A stretch of 64,000 nucleotides of DNA. Source: Marisa cornuarietis. Its lineage: Eukaryota; Mollusca; Gastropoda; Architaenioglossa; Ampullariidae. Made by a program: the position numbers and the translations under genes. The stretch lies in assembly GCA_004794655.1 (NCBI GenBank), contig SMMW01000087.1:2303501-2367500 (forward strand), in the 5' to 3' direction. Positions within the stretch are counted from its first letter, which is position 1. Each line of letters opens with the position of its first letter. The notes under the pieces are model-generated. The model had not been told where the DNA came from. It saw nothing but the letters and a program-made list of their open reading frames with translations, and did not search any database. Positions 12,201 through 24,692 of the stretch are shown here, one piece after another.

Positions 12201-12594
12201 TCTTCAGAATCCAGAAAAGATACAAGAGCAACATGAGGAGCAGCAAAGAGAACGAGAGCAAAAGCAAGTTACAACTAAACCCTCTCCTCCACACAAGCCC
12301 ACAATAGCCACAAAACCCAAGCTGAAACCAGCCGTGCCATCCAAACCTATGTCCAGAAGTCCAGACTCTTCTAGTAAGCCAACAGTGCCACAAAAACCCA
12401 TACCAGCACCACGAAACCTGAAGTCAGAAGCTTCAAAAGCAGCCTCCAAGGTTTCAGTCCCAGCAAACAGTGCAGAGGCAAGAGGAGATAATTCAGAGCC
12501 TCGTGTCCAGGAGACTGAACTTACAACTGATGACATAATGAGCTATATTTCAGCCAACACCAGTGATGATGCAGATGTTGATCTGTTTTCATGA
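9280..12594 (+). CDS. HS1BP3: HCLS1-binding protein 3-like PX-domain protein
   Basis: PX-domain protein; the human relative binds phosphoinositide/phosphatidic-acid membranes and has been linked to autophagosome formation. Seven exons: 9280-9305, 9800-9965, 10260-10467, 10830-10935, 11188-11333, 11628-11769 and 12168-12594, all in frame, 406 aa (human about 392). The PX domain spans roughly residues 9-130, with DVVQFTVYKKFNEFEEL matching the human DVVQFLVSKKYSEIEEF block and a KERR motif near 103. The middle is acidic and disordered (DEEDDVGED, AEDDNDD). Then comes a Gln/Glu-rich stretch, a Lys/Pro-rich region (KPTIATKPKLKPAVPSKP-like), and a conserved C-terminal DDIMSYI...DLF motif that corresponds to human DILQYIQ...SLF. 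AATAAA follows at 12751. A broken duplicate of exons 6-7 lies at 31737-32503. Confidence 0.92.
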
Positions 12595-12750
12595 CTGGTT
12601 TTTGAATTAAATAGTAATAAGTAATAAGTAATAAGAAGTCTGATTATTTAGTGGGTTATTACTATTTCACCAGATTAAGATGACCCAGGAACTTAATGAA
12701 AATTAAGCAACTGATTTCCAAAATATAAGAATTTTATGCAACTTTTAAAA

Positions 12751-12756
12751 AATAAA
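12751..12756 (+). terminator. Likely HS1BP3 polyadenylation signal
   Basis: AATAAA 157 bases after the stop codon at 12594. A second AATAAA near 12876 is an alternative. Confidence 0.5.
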
Positions 12757-12892
12757 AGGCTGTTTGATTAATGTGAAAAAGATGCAGCTGAAGAAGATTG
12801 TAACACAACTCTAAAAGTCTAGTGGGATGCTTATTTTTAAAAAATGACTGGGTTGAGATTAATATTATTATTACAAATAAAATAATATTGGA

Positions 12893-13770
12893 AGCTTGAC
12901 AAGTATCGATCTATCTTTTTCAAACTGCGCAGGATCAGCCGCATCAAACATCTCTCTGTTGCCTCCACTGGGCAGTCCGGTAGCATAACGGTCAGCGTCT
13001 GTCACCAATCAGTGAAGGTTGGCTGTCCTGGGTTCACCTCTTGTCATGGGCACGCTGTTCTTTCTCTGCATGTGGCCTCTGTTTACAGGGCTGACTGCCT
13101 TTCTGTGATATAGCCTTAGTTGCTGGCTCAGGGTAAAACACCAATTCAGACCCTCCCTCACTGGCTGCTTCTACCAATTAAGCAGCTCCAGAGAGTTCAA
13201 AACAGTGCTGCCCGCATTGTATTCCGTAAGCAGAAGGCCGACCATGTCACACGGCTTCTACGCGATCTGAAGATCGCCTTGCCTTGCTACCATGAAGGCC
13301 TTGCCCCAATCTATTTGTTTGAGCTTGTATTGCCATGCCAGCCTCTTAGGTCAGTTCGCTTGGCCCATGCCGGATTTCTCTCTATTCCACGTTTCAGACT
13401 GGAGATGTTTGGCTGTTGCTCTTTCTCCATTTCCGCCCTCAGTAGTTGGAACGGCCTGCCTCCATCTCTGCGCACAGCGTAGTCAGTACATGGCTTCCGA
13501 TCTGGACTTAAAACATATATCTTTGGAAATACCTACTATAACTAGTTCATCCCCCAGTCCTTTCTTCCGCACACACCTATCTCCGTTCCTTCATATTCTT
13601 GTATTGCTAACCGGTGCATGTTTGCTTATGTATAGTGTGCTTGTTTGTACTCGATTGTAACGACCACTTCACATAACCTCTTTCCCCACAGCCCCTGGTC
13701 TCTTGTGAAGTGCATCAACCTCACCTTCATGTGGAGAAATGCACTATACAAATCCTATTATTATTTTCTC
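12893..13770 (+). mobile_element. CR1/L2-like LINE 3' end, split by a SINE
   Basis: The left part (to about 12966) encodes FKLRRISRIKHLSVAST. The right part (from about 13143) encodes QRVQNSAARIVFRK, HGLAP-like, FLSIPRFRLEMFG and SWNGLPPSLRTA blocks, which are hallmarks of the RT C-terminus of CR1/L2 LINEs. The 3' UTR ends in ATGCACTATACAAATCC plus a TTATTATT tail. It is 5'-truncated and frameshifted. Confidence 0.85.
12967..13142 (+). mobile_element. tRNA-derived SINE, plus-strand copy
   Basis: The head resembles a tRNA: A-box-like GGTAGCATAACGGTCAGCG near 12980, B-box-like GGGTTCACCTC near 13030. Then come GGGCACGCTGTTCTTTC and a tail with GTGATATAGCCTTAGTTGCTG and AAAACACCAA. It sits between two blocks of LINE RT that belong together, so it inserted into the LINE. 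Its tail recurs at 39838 and 57020, there followed by (CCAA)n. Confidence 0.8.
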
Positions 13771-15652
13771 AAATTGGAGTGAATAACATCACTGTGTTGT
13801 CAAGATGCATACCTGCAAAGAGATCAAACCTGTTAAGTCACAATCAAATTTAGGCTTAATGAGCATATAGTCTATAATTCCCCCATTGACTCTACCCTTG
13901 ACAACATAAGTATACCTATGTGCATATCTGTCTGTGTTTTTGACGTGTGTCTGTGCATGGTGATTTCTGAGAACACGAGTCTTGAGAATGCAGGAAGCTG
14001 TTCTCTTAGATTTAAAAAAAAGAGTCTTTTGTACTGAGTTCATCCTTGTCATTTATAACAAACATTGCAAGCCAGTAGACATTAATGTCAGATGATTAAG
14101 ACATAGGGCACCAAGGATAATAAGATGCTGCAAACAGTTTGTGTGTCTGTGTGTGCATGAATGCTGAAATGCTGTGTGTATGTCAGGAGGATGAGAGTAA
14201 TGGAGAAATGTAAGAAAGAAATGGGTTGAGAGACATTAAAATATTAGACCTTTTTTTTAGGATTAAGGGTTGAGGGACATTAAAAAGACCTTTTCGGGAT
14301 AAAAGGTTGAGAGACATGAAAATATTATACCTCTTTTCAGGATTCAAAAAATCCTTCTGCATTTTATACAATATATTTGATGCAAGGCCATAATAATTGT
14401 GCATGCTTGCTTTCTTAATTTTCTGCTCATTCATCATCTTTTAAAACTTAAGTTTAAACAAATATTGTTTCAATTTTAAAGCATCAGGAGCTCAAAACTA
14501 AATTCAGTGATTCATAATCATTATACTTAATTTTACCTTTAATTTGAGCAGAGATAAAATAGATTATTTTTGTAAGAGTTCTAATTAGTCCTTGTTTTTA
14601 TCATTCAAAAGCAGATATTTAAAATGTTAGGTGTATTTGTTTCATGTTATTTTGTTGCTTTACTTGTTTAAAGTCACTTTACAGCAACTGAGATAGCTGG
14701 TGTGGACATTTTTAACTTGTGGTGGACCTCTTGGGAATGATGTTAGTGATAGAAATATGAACATATTTAAATTTTAAAAGAAATATTTAAAAGAGTGAAG
14801 AAAAAGGACAGCTTTCTGTGAAATTTTAAATATTGGTCTCTGTGATGTCAGGTTGGTCTAGTTATGGAGGTAAAGTGAGGCTTTGTGTTTGGAAAATACT
14901 TATTGTAATTGTTTTGCCAGAGATGCTTTTATAAAAGAATGCTTTTTAAATAATTAACATGCCTGCTCAATGCATCTGCAGACTGACCAGTCAAACAACA
15001 ACAAAACAACCCTTAATTTTTCAAACATTCCTTTGCATCCATTTTTATGAAAGCTGTGTCAAGACAAATTTAAATATCTGTTTCTGCATAGACTGCATGC
15101 ACAGTCTATAAATTCTGAAAGCATGCATCTGTGAATTCTACCCCCTGATTTTCTTAAAATCCTACTAATTATATGTTTCAAGAGATTGAATTCCTCATAC
15201 CTTCGAAGGAATACAATATGACTTAATTCAATACATTTATTACAAATTAATAGAACATAAAATAATGTGATAAGTTAATAATAAATGAATAACAAAACAA
15301 AAGATTCTGACCAGTGAAATGTTGAATTTGATCTTTATGCTTTTCCTTTGAAGTAATCATTTATTGTTGATTTGCTCTACTTGAGCACATGTTATTGCTA
15401 CTAATATCTTTTTTCATTTTTTTGTGGCCAGTTTACTTTTCTCTTTCAAACTATGAATCACTGTGTTCACTTTTCAAGCATTGTTTCTGATAAATGCTTG
15501 AACTTAATGTTGCAGGTTGTTGGAGGGGGGAAAGTAAAGACAGATGAGGTAGAGAAGCGGGGCTTATGTGTCAACTTGCTGTTGGCTGTCTTTCATTACC
15601 CTAATTCAAGCTTGATTTTCAGGGAAGTCTATTATTATGGTTACAACATTGT
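13771..15652. other. Intergenic DNA; 14.8-15.35 kb is duplicated
   Basis: No gene seen. 14224-14345 holds three imperfect direct copies of a GTTGAGRGACATKAAAA motif. From about 14800 to 15355 the sequence is closely matched by 32506-33055, where it follows the HS1BP3 duplicate directly. The second copy has therefore lost the interval corresponding to 12412-14800. Confidence 0.7.
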
Positions 15653-17900
15653 TCCTATTTTATTGTTATTTACATCCACGAATCAAATAAATATTTTGAA
15701 AATCACATTTTGTGCTTTGTGGCTGAGCACGCCAGGCATTCTGCATGAGGAGCTGCTTGCAGAGAGCCGCATATCGCTTTTACAAACTCTTTTCCAATGA
15801 AGATATTGTGGTTCTATAATGGTCGGATTTATTCCAGACTACGCACTCTCGACAGGGCGTCTTCGTCTGCGCTGGTCCGTCCTGGTCGGTATGAGATGTC
15901 AGTCATAAGAAACCAGTGCAACTAGCCACTAGTGACCGCTTGCATCTAACCTCTAGCCAGTGCAACTAGCCCCTAGTGACCACTTGCATCTAACCTCTAG
16001 CGGCAGTCTAGCCAGTGCAACTAGCCACTAAAGTGACCGCTTGTATCTAACCTCTAGCCAGTGCAACTAGCCACTTGTGACCGCTTGATTCTAGCTTTGT
16101 TGACGTGAGCTCGTATATAGGTCATGGGATTGTTGTCAGTCAACATAGAGAAGCTGTGACCACGTAAATAGTTAGGGTGCACCTCGAACGATTGGATGTA
16201 GTCTGGAAAACCCAGTACCGGAAGACAGACAATCCTTGAATTTCCTGAATACCCTTTCCTCCCTTGCACCTCAGACCCACTTGACAGGTTTCTTGGCTTT
16301 TAAATCGTCACAACTCTTCTTACCCTTTAACTCGTACGGCAACAAGTACTTTAGGGGGCTTGGCGATCCCTTCACAAAACGTTCATTATGCGTATCTAAT
16401 AAACTGCCGCACATCTTCAGGTGTTCTGGGCACAGGTCAGTTTCTCACCTTATTACACTTTTCATGGTCAGTCTCCACACCTACTACTGACACGATATTT
16501 CCGACATCTTTTACTCCATCTTGTGCGAATGTACACTTGGGAATCAGCTTCAACCCACAATTCCTTAATCTGACCAGCACTCTCTCCACTCTTTCCAGAT
16601 GTTCATCAAACGCGCAGGAAATGATGTTAACCAGAAACACCAGTCATATGTGGAGGTGTAGGTCGTCCAAACACTCTTTCATAAAAGCTGAAATTTGGGA
16701 ATGTGGCAGATGCATTAGCCAGCCCCATTGATGTGCGATTGTCTTCTTAAAATCTGATAGGCGCCATTGAAAATGCCGTACGCTTTTTTATATGTTGTTT
16801 GGCTTTGTAGCGAAGAAGGTAAAATACGATGATCCTGCTTCAGCGCCTAGAATCTATACTCAGCAACGCGTAGAAATGTTTGATTACCCGTCCGTTGAGC
16901 TGTCTGTAGTCATGACGATTTGGTACTTCCACTGTCCAGCAGCTGCTGTAAATGTTCTTTCACTTGTTTGTACATTAGGGTGACATTCGGCGATGGCGTT
17001 CTTTAGTTTTATTTTATGCCTCAGTCGTGCGACATGGCCGACATCAGTTTCGCCTGTTGAAAAGTTCTCTGGGCGACCGCTAAACATGTCTCTGATGTGC
17101 GACTGCTGCACCACAGTTAAATGCGGTGAGATACTGCATCAGCACAGATTGATAGTGGTGGGCTGTAAACAGCGTACTTAACGCCAGTCTTTTATGATTT
17201 ATGCTCAGGTATTTCTTCTTCTCCACTGGTTTTTTTGTGTGTCCTGGCTCATATAGAACATAAACGTGCTAGTCTTAACGTCTGGCTCTTGTGTCGTTTG
17301 TAGGCTCTGTTCCATCTTGCTTCTCGGATCTTTTAAAGCATTACACTCCATATAGGTATCTTTGTACTCTTTTCCAGATAAGCTAAGCATTCTTTCTACA
17401 TAGCGGGTCAATTTTGAAGAAACGTCTCTCTTTTATGTCGTCGTGCCTTTTTAAACTGGCACCTCTATGACTCAGGAGTTAGCTGGAAAGTTTCTCTCAA
17501 TGCCACTTTAACAGTATTGAAATTCACGTCGTTCAGCATATGTAAGCCACAAATATACATTGGCTGTTCGGCCCTTCAACTGACCAAGCAACACTTCCCA
17601 ACAATTTTCATCCCACTTCTATATGAGCTACACACTCAAAGCGTCCTAAGAAAGTGTCCAGATCTTCCACAACTTCATCAAAAACGGTAAGTTTTACTCG
17701 ATAAGAACTGATCCACAGGTATGATTGCGTTGAGTCGACTCCAGTCTCGAGCCGTTTCTTTTCCAACATGAAAGAACACCGACACAACAGTCTTTTACCA
17801 GTTGCCGCCCCTCTCAACGTTCGGCAAGATTCGGCGCCCGTCCCGGTCAAAGACACCGAACAGCCGAAAAAAATCTCTCTTTCTTTCAGTCCTATTTATA
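15653..17900 (-). mobile_element. Decayed Ty3/Gypsy element, copy 1
   Basis: Minus-strand fragments occur in the order expected for Gypsy. A gag-like block lies at about 17610-17790 (VKLTVFDEVVEDLDTFLGRF). The RT lead segment at 16985-17110 reads DMFSGRPENFSTGETDVGHV. RT palm/thumb at 16440-16640 reads FDEHLERVERVLVRLRNCGL. An RNase H-like piece at 16060-16260 reads SMLTDNNPMTYI. Stops and frameshifts separate them, and no flanking LTR pair was found. A second copy lies at 35043-37060 and a gag-end fragment at 52325-52760. Confidence 0.75.
15910..16095. repeat. Tandem repeat, about 45-bp unit, four copies
   Basis: The unit CAGTGCAACTAGCCACTAG plus TGACCGCTTGCATCTAACC is repeated about four times with small changes. 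It lies at the 3' side of the Gypsy remnant. The paralogous locus (35307-35345 and 35740-35760) has one unit split by an insertion. Confidence 0.8.
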
Positions 17901-17989
17901 TTAGTGGAGCCTCTCATTGACTCCGTTACATGAAAGAGCGGCTGAGATAAGACGCGCCCACGCACTCCCACCCAAATCACTCTCCATCC

Positions 17990-18290
17990 ACCCACCTTTT
18001 CTGTTTCACGTTCTCATCCAAGCAAAGCAGGTGTGTAACAGGTACTACTCTCCCCAAAGACGGCAGCTCCACGACAGGTATCCGCATCGGTATTGTGACA
18101 GAAACAGTGGAAATGGCTATAGGCTGGACAGGGTCTGGCGCAGCGAGGACATCAGGTTTACTAGGAAGTTCCCCGTAGTACCAATCGGGATTTACGGATG
18201 TGAAACGTAGACTCTGACGGCCGAAACGGAGAACGCAGGCATTCCATAGAACAAGTGCCAGAGGAGGCTACTCCGTATCTCGTACCTCCC
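17990..18290 (+). mobile_element. LINE RT C-terminal fragment
   Basis: Plus-strand frames give VVPIGIYGCET, then TLTAETENAG and CQRRLLRISYLP. These correspond to the YGCETWTLTAE...CLRRLLRISYLPH block near the end of many LINE reverse transcriptases. The same fragment occurs at 52900-53100 and resumes at 54520, where an LTR-type element interrupts it. Confidence 0.7.
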
Positions 18291-19248
18291 TATTAATGCC
18301 TTCAAAGGATGCGATAAAGATGTAGATAGAAAAACATATTATTATTATTGTGATGGTGGGAGGAGTGTGGTAATGGCATGTTCATTGATGGTAGAAAGGA
18401 AACTAAAGCTTTACACTAAAGGAAAAGTAGCATCCACTGGGAGTATCTACGCGCCTTCTTCAAAAGTAAAAAGCCAAATGGTCATTCAGATTTGTTTGTT
18501 TACACTGACGTGATGCAGACTACGTGTCTACACATCAGAACTCCTGGAATTATCTCGATTCCTCACCGGTGTAAACTTTATGGTGTGCATTTTTGTGAAG
18601 ACGTCTTTGTTTTTGAACTAAACAAATACCGGCTGCTGCTCTTCTCCCTTCCCGAGATGTACTTCATCGACAACTTGACGTGAAGGACCGTAACCTCTTG
18701 TTTCACCACCAGCCATCCTAACACGGGAGGCTTGGGTGTGTGTGGATGGAACCAGATCCCTTTTCCCCCGAGATGGCCAAGAAGAGGTAAAAGGGCGTTC
18801 CTATGTTTGCTTTGCATACGTGGGTCTCCTCTGTCCTGCCAACCGACACATACCTGCGTCACTTCGCCTCCTCCAAAGTGCAGGTTGAACGGAGAAGCAG
18901 ATTAGAGTTACAAGGCAGACACAACTGTCGTCACCTTTTGCTGTCGAGGCTACAAAAGTCTTTAAGAAGATACAATACTAATGCACAAGTCACAAGCCAG
19001 GCTTAAGGCAGCGAGAGGGAAAGAAAGGACATCGTCTTTACTTAACTGTTCTGGTGTGAAAATTGGGAATCTGTGATACATCATTCTACAAAAACTTTTT
19101 CTTTAATCTGAGCAGCTGTGTGGCAGCATCGATCGAAATAATTAACATAAATTCAATTTCTCTGTAACAGTTTGATTACCAAGTAGACCACACCCAACTC
19201 AGACCATTTAGATTACATCAAGGTAGAAAACAAGAAAGCTGCCAGAAG
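18290..19248 (+). promoter_or_regulatory. Copy A upstream region
   Basis: Collinear with 38225-39258 (copy B) and 55290-56399 (copy C). The last 120 bp before the ATG are nearly invariant in the three copies, including ATCGATCGAAATAATTAA and the leader CAAGAAAGCTGCCAGAAG. This marks the likely promoter and 5' UTR of the repeated gene. A fragment of the same region is misplaced at 31500-31735. Confidence 0.6.
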
Positions 19249-22200
19249 ATGCTGATATTTATTCTCCTTTTATTTACAGGTGAGTATGTTTATTGTCTCT
19301 TTTGCAATGTAGCACGCGTGCATATTTTCTAGGGAAACGGTTTTGACTTTCAGTATTTTTACATTATAAAGGCTTTCTCCAGATCTTGACACACCTTCTT
19401 CATACTGGCACCCAGAACCGTCTCCTTTCTGCTTCGTAACAGTGATGTCTTAGAAAAAAAAACCTTCTTGATGAACTTGTTAATGTTGTTGGCGACAACG
19501 AGGCTGCTGGATTACTTTCATCCCTAAGAATTAGTTATTACGAAAATTAGCTCGAGGCTTGAAGAACGGTCTTAAAATACTTTGCCCTTCATGTCTCCCC
19601 AACGACGCCTTTCCAGTATTCAGTAATTACTATTCTATTAATCTGGAGCCTGAACTGAAATGAAAATCTCGTTAGAACTAGTGTTAAATGCGAAACTACT
19701 CCAACACAGAACGTTATATATTTATATATTTATGTCTGTAGACAGCCAAAATAAACACAACAGTTGATGAAGTAATTTGACGAGAACAAAAACAGTTACA
19801 ATAATAATCATAAGATTAATTTTTATGAGGTACATAATTAACAACTCTGTAAGAGACAGATTATTGATGACAAGGTAGGGGGAAAAATTATATCATAAGA
19901 AAACGTGTGCATAAAACGTGCAGCAGCAACGATTTCACACCAATATTTCAGTTTTTGGGGTCTGCTTTTTATGGTTTCATATTGTTAACAAAGTATTTAT
20001 AAATTAGCGTTCAAGTCGGGTTTCTCTTCATTTGTGTCAAAAAATTCCAGTCTTACTGGGATACTCATCCCTCGCAGCCAAATAGATGTCGATCCTTAAT
20101 ATACAAATTTATTCCGATTTTATTCCCAGGTCTCATTCCAGTTGTATTGTACGCTAGTAATAGGCTGGATTGTTAGTAATGCATTAAGCCTTCCAGGAGA
20201 AGGAGCATCTATGTTTTTCGTTGCGGCAACAATTTTTTAAAAATAAAAAACCAGTTTGGTTCACTGCAGGGCGTATGTTTGATGTGTGGAGTGATTTGCG
20301 TGCGTCAACACACTCAGGCCTCACTACACTTCGCTCACCGTGTGTCTTCAGAATCTCGCAGCCATTTGATGTTTGAAGGAAAATAGAACGAAAAAATTTG
20401 TTTGCTATTTTTATTTCCGTTGGTCAACTATTACAGGTGCGCCTGTCACCACGAGGCTGTACTGAAATACGTCCTGGGCCGTGTCAACAGGTCTTGCGCT
20501 TGATACTAGCGGTGACAAGGGACAGCTTGGATAATCAGATGAGGTGGAAAAAGTCCTACCACCCTGGAGACTTGCTGGTTTGGCGAGGCTACGAGTGCGC
20601 TGCCACTATGCACGTGAATAGATGATAAACGAACGGACAGGGATAGAGAGACCTCTCCTCTGACGGGCGTTATACTTGCCTCCCCTCAACCCCACCTTGG
20701 CTTATGTGAGCTGCCATATCCGCTGTCCCTATAAAGTCAAGAAATTGAACTGGTAGGCAATTAAAAACAAAAAAATTGCACAGATAGAAAGAAAGACAGA
20801 GTGGGTGGTGTGATGAAATCTTTTTGTTCACACACACACAGATCTAGCGAGAAAGCAAGAGAAAACAGAAAGAGAGAAAGGGTGGGGTGGGGTGCGGGTG
20901 ATGGGAGACTTTCAAGAGGTGTCTGTGTGCGTTTGCAAACGAACAGGGGCTGATCAAGGTGTGGTCGCCCACGCTCTGTCGCACCCAGCGTCACATACTT
21001 ATTCTCATCATAAACGTGTTCACTTCAACCTACGCCCCAAATATAATGAAGTGAAGGAGACTGTGGGCAGGTCTGTTCAAACATGGGATGAAGACATCGC
21101 TGTGTACAGAGCGACACAAGCGCACCACGATGACCATTGTGCTGTCAGAGGTGTCAACGGTGACGGGGAGTGGTGAGAAAGGAAGCCTGTAGGAAATAAC
21201 GCAGGTTCCTTTACAGAATTAAATGGGAATAAGAGACAAATGTTTGGTACAGCCCACGTGATCTCGCGATATCAGTCTGGCCGACAAGCCGCACCATTCA
21301 GGGCTGCATTGCAAGACTGCACCTTTCTTCTTCATACATAAAAATATCCGCGGGACCTAATCACCCATCCCCTCCCTCAATTTATGGTGGGCTTCGTGTA
21401 GGACAGATGTGAAAACATCCCCTAGACACGAAAGATTGCCTACAGATCGAGATCTCAACCTGTCGCTCCCTCTGTCAGCTGCTTGAATAAAAAGTTTTAG
21501 TTATCATATTTTAAGAAACTGCTTATGGCTCAGAGTGCGATAAGAAATATTCCATAATCTTCTATAATATTCACAATTTGTGTACATTTTAATTATGAAG
21601 TGCTTACCGGCAAAGGGTGTGACCTATATATGCTCTACTGCGAAGGAAGCAAAATTATCCAGCATGAATGAAGAAATTTTACGGTAATCGTTGCTGATAA
21701 TTCAAGTTTTAAAATCTTATCTGCCTACTCTTCCTTAGGATTTGCTCTACTTTACTCAGTATATACAACAGTCTCGAAATGACCAGCTAGGGTCGGACTG
21801 CCAAGATGGAGTGTACATGAGCAGACGGATCTCAGGCGAGGCTCAGGATCAACAAGTCATTTGTAAAACCCAGTAGAGAGCTCGCGAAATAAGCGCGTGA
21901 AGGTGTCAGCTATGGTGATGTGTGTCGTGTCTCATAACATGGCAAACAGTCTGCTTTTTGCTGTCCTATAATTTTAATTTGCTTCAGTGATAGAGCTCGT
22001 TCCCAAAGGTCCTGTGAATTTTTGAAATGGGTTCTTTGTTGCCTTTATTTTAAAAGACTTCAAATTTCAGCACTGTCTGTGACCCACCCTAGGACCAAGA
22101 ATTCAATCCCGTTCTTCCACTCTTTGAGCAAGTAGCTCTTAAAACGACCGCATATAGTAAATATACCTGTTGCTTGACAACTGGGAAGTATTCGTTCTCA

Positions 22201-23325
22201 CCTTGATGACAGCCATTGTTGTGTTCACGCAGCAAGTAAGGGATGCGGAGGCTTGCATCATACTGAATCATTCAGCAGTAGGACATTTTCGACACCTTTG
22301 TACTTAAAAAAAAGAAGGGCTAGCATGGAAACAGTTTGAAACACACAAAAACGCTGGAGGAAAAAAAGCTTCAAATGTTGACGGAAGTCTGTGAGACGCC
22401 ATAAATAAATAAATTTTGGTGGTGATTATGATAAGTTATAGTGAATATCTGACATTTTGGTGAAAAATAATGTTGGTAAATGTGTAATTATTGGCTACAA
22501 ACTTTGTGAACATCGTGTTATCTAACTGTGCATAACTTTTTGCTTTTTTCCACCTCCAGGGCTTCTGTCAAGGAGTTGGAGTTTGAACAGGAACTGCACT
22601 TCTGCTGTTATTAACTGTAACTTCGTCAAGGCAGGGTTCATAGCAGCATCGGTAACCCCTTGCATGTAAGTCCCAGTTTTACAAATAAACGTAAACAGCA
22701 TGGAAGCCAGACCAGTGTCAAGGTTACTCATGCAACTGTGTGTTAGACACGACACAGAACACGCTAACCACTCGTCTTTACCTCATCACCCAATAAGGAC
22801 GATGCGCGTGATGTGCGTATGCGTTTCTTTACCGATCGCATCTAGCTTAATATTTTAGTTTAAGTTTCTCATCATTCGTCTGTGCTAGTTATCGTTTGAG
22901 TCTTACAGTCCGTTACACTGACAGTTTTTCAAGGCAGTGATGGTTGTAGAGATCGGTCCCCCAGATATCGGGATTAGTCCCCAAGATATCCACCGTACAT
23001 AATATCTGAGGACCGCTCGTCTTGTCGTACCGAGGGGAGGCATCTCCGTTACAGAATAGAAGTGGTTGAGAGGGGGGGGATGGAGAACTGAACTTAAATA
23101 TTTATTTGATGGGTCAACGACCCGTTCAAAGCAGGGCGAGATATGATTTCATCATCGTCCGAAAAGAACATACACATATATAAGACATGAATCAAGTACA
23201 TAGATACGTTCATATCTTTTCAACCTCTCATTACTTAACACCAACACTCATACCAATCATTCTCCATTTGCCCTCTCTTACTCTTTCTTCCCTATAATAG
23301 CTCGCGCTTGCACAATCCTGAATTG

Positions 23326-23388
<63 letters not shown>

Positions 23389-24627
23389 GCACATCACATT
23401 CACCAAAACTAAGTTTTCTTAGTTTTCTCTCTCTCTCTTCCATCTTCCTCTCCTACACACACGCACATCATACTCACTCACACACACACACACACACACA
23501 CACGCACGCACGCATGCACGCACAAACACACAAACACACACACACACACACATTTTAAGGCGATCGACCCCAGCGTGCTTTACATGTTGGTCAATTCTGT
23601 GAGTCCAACCACATGGGATCACATTGTTTGTCAAGTATTTCCAACATTCTCGTTGCGTCTTTTTAAAGCATAAAAGATGTACATCGCTACATTTCTTATC
23701 TCGTTAGTTTCCCCTCGAGACAACAACACAGCGAACGTCGTGTGCTGGTACCCATCATTTATCAGGGGTGCAAGATACTTGAAAGTTGTCTTTCAATCTT
23801 TGTTTGAGCAGCAAGATAAAAGCCCTAGCATCTCTTACCCCGCTTTGTTCCCACACATGCCTAAATCCGTAGTTCTGCAGGGTATCTTCCATTGCCTTCG
23901 CCCACGGTAGTCCAAAATTGAGCTGCATGTTGTAAGCTTAGTTTGGGAATCTTGACCTGTCCATGGTATTAAGTTTTAACCAATATTTTACAGCTCCTAT
24001 TGTGATGTTGATATACAGAGGGTATCTCCCGCTCTCGCTATATACCATAGGATTAGAAGTTTTAATATCTAAGCACAGAAACCTTAAGAGGGAGAGAGAA
24101 TACGAAATGAGTGTAGCTGAGCACCTCGCTACCCGGCATAAGCAGTCGCTCCCTTTACCCGATATACTGGAAGCCACGTGCCTTTGTTAAGTTACACAGA
24201 GAGCGGGTAGATAAGGGCGAGATAGAACCGGATAAATAACACAAGACTATAATTTATAATCCACAACATTGCTTCATTAATTTTACCACACACAAGCGTC
24301 CACTCCCTATACTAACCCTGCATCTACATTTTACAATCTAAATATCTTACTTTAAGAAGCTGACATTCCGCCCACCTTTACAGATCACCTCTCAGCCCTC
24401 CTCAACTTGTGTGCCAGTCGTCGCTACATTTCTGTCTCTTCCGAAGTGAAAGGATTTCTTTTAAAAGACAGCAACCAGGTGTTTTCTCTGTTGTATATAC
24501 ACAAATACGCTCCGTATGTTGCTTTTAGAGTTCGCACCTTTCCTTTCGCTAGCTAACCTGTCAACGTGTGGTCACGTGGTCATCCCTATATGGCTAAATC
24601 CTACCCCGTAATACCATCATGGGTGTG

Positions 24628-24692
<65 letters not shown>

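Noticed and set aside
12967..13142. Possible functional tRNA gene
   Set aside because: It has A- and B-box-like motifs but no complete cloverleaf, and continues into a shared retroposon tail: a SINE.
15910..16095. CRISPR-like array
   Set aside because: Units abut without unique spacers, and the context is eukaryotic transposon DNA.
20892..21176. 94-codon frame with a paralogue at 58115-58432
   Set aside because: Lies in intron 1, differs in length and frame between copies, lacks a recognisable domain or splice context.
23231..23634. Open frames with poly-Cys-Val or Thr-His repeats (also at 24566, 37805, 44081, 48377, 49189, 50376, 61560)
   Set aside because: They are translations of (CA)n/(GT)n microsatellites and have no conserved flanking sequence.
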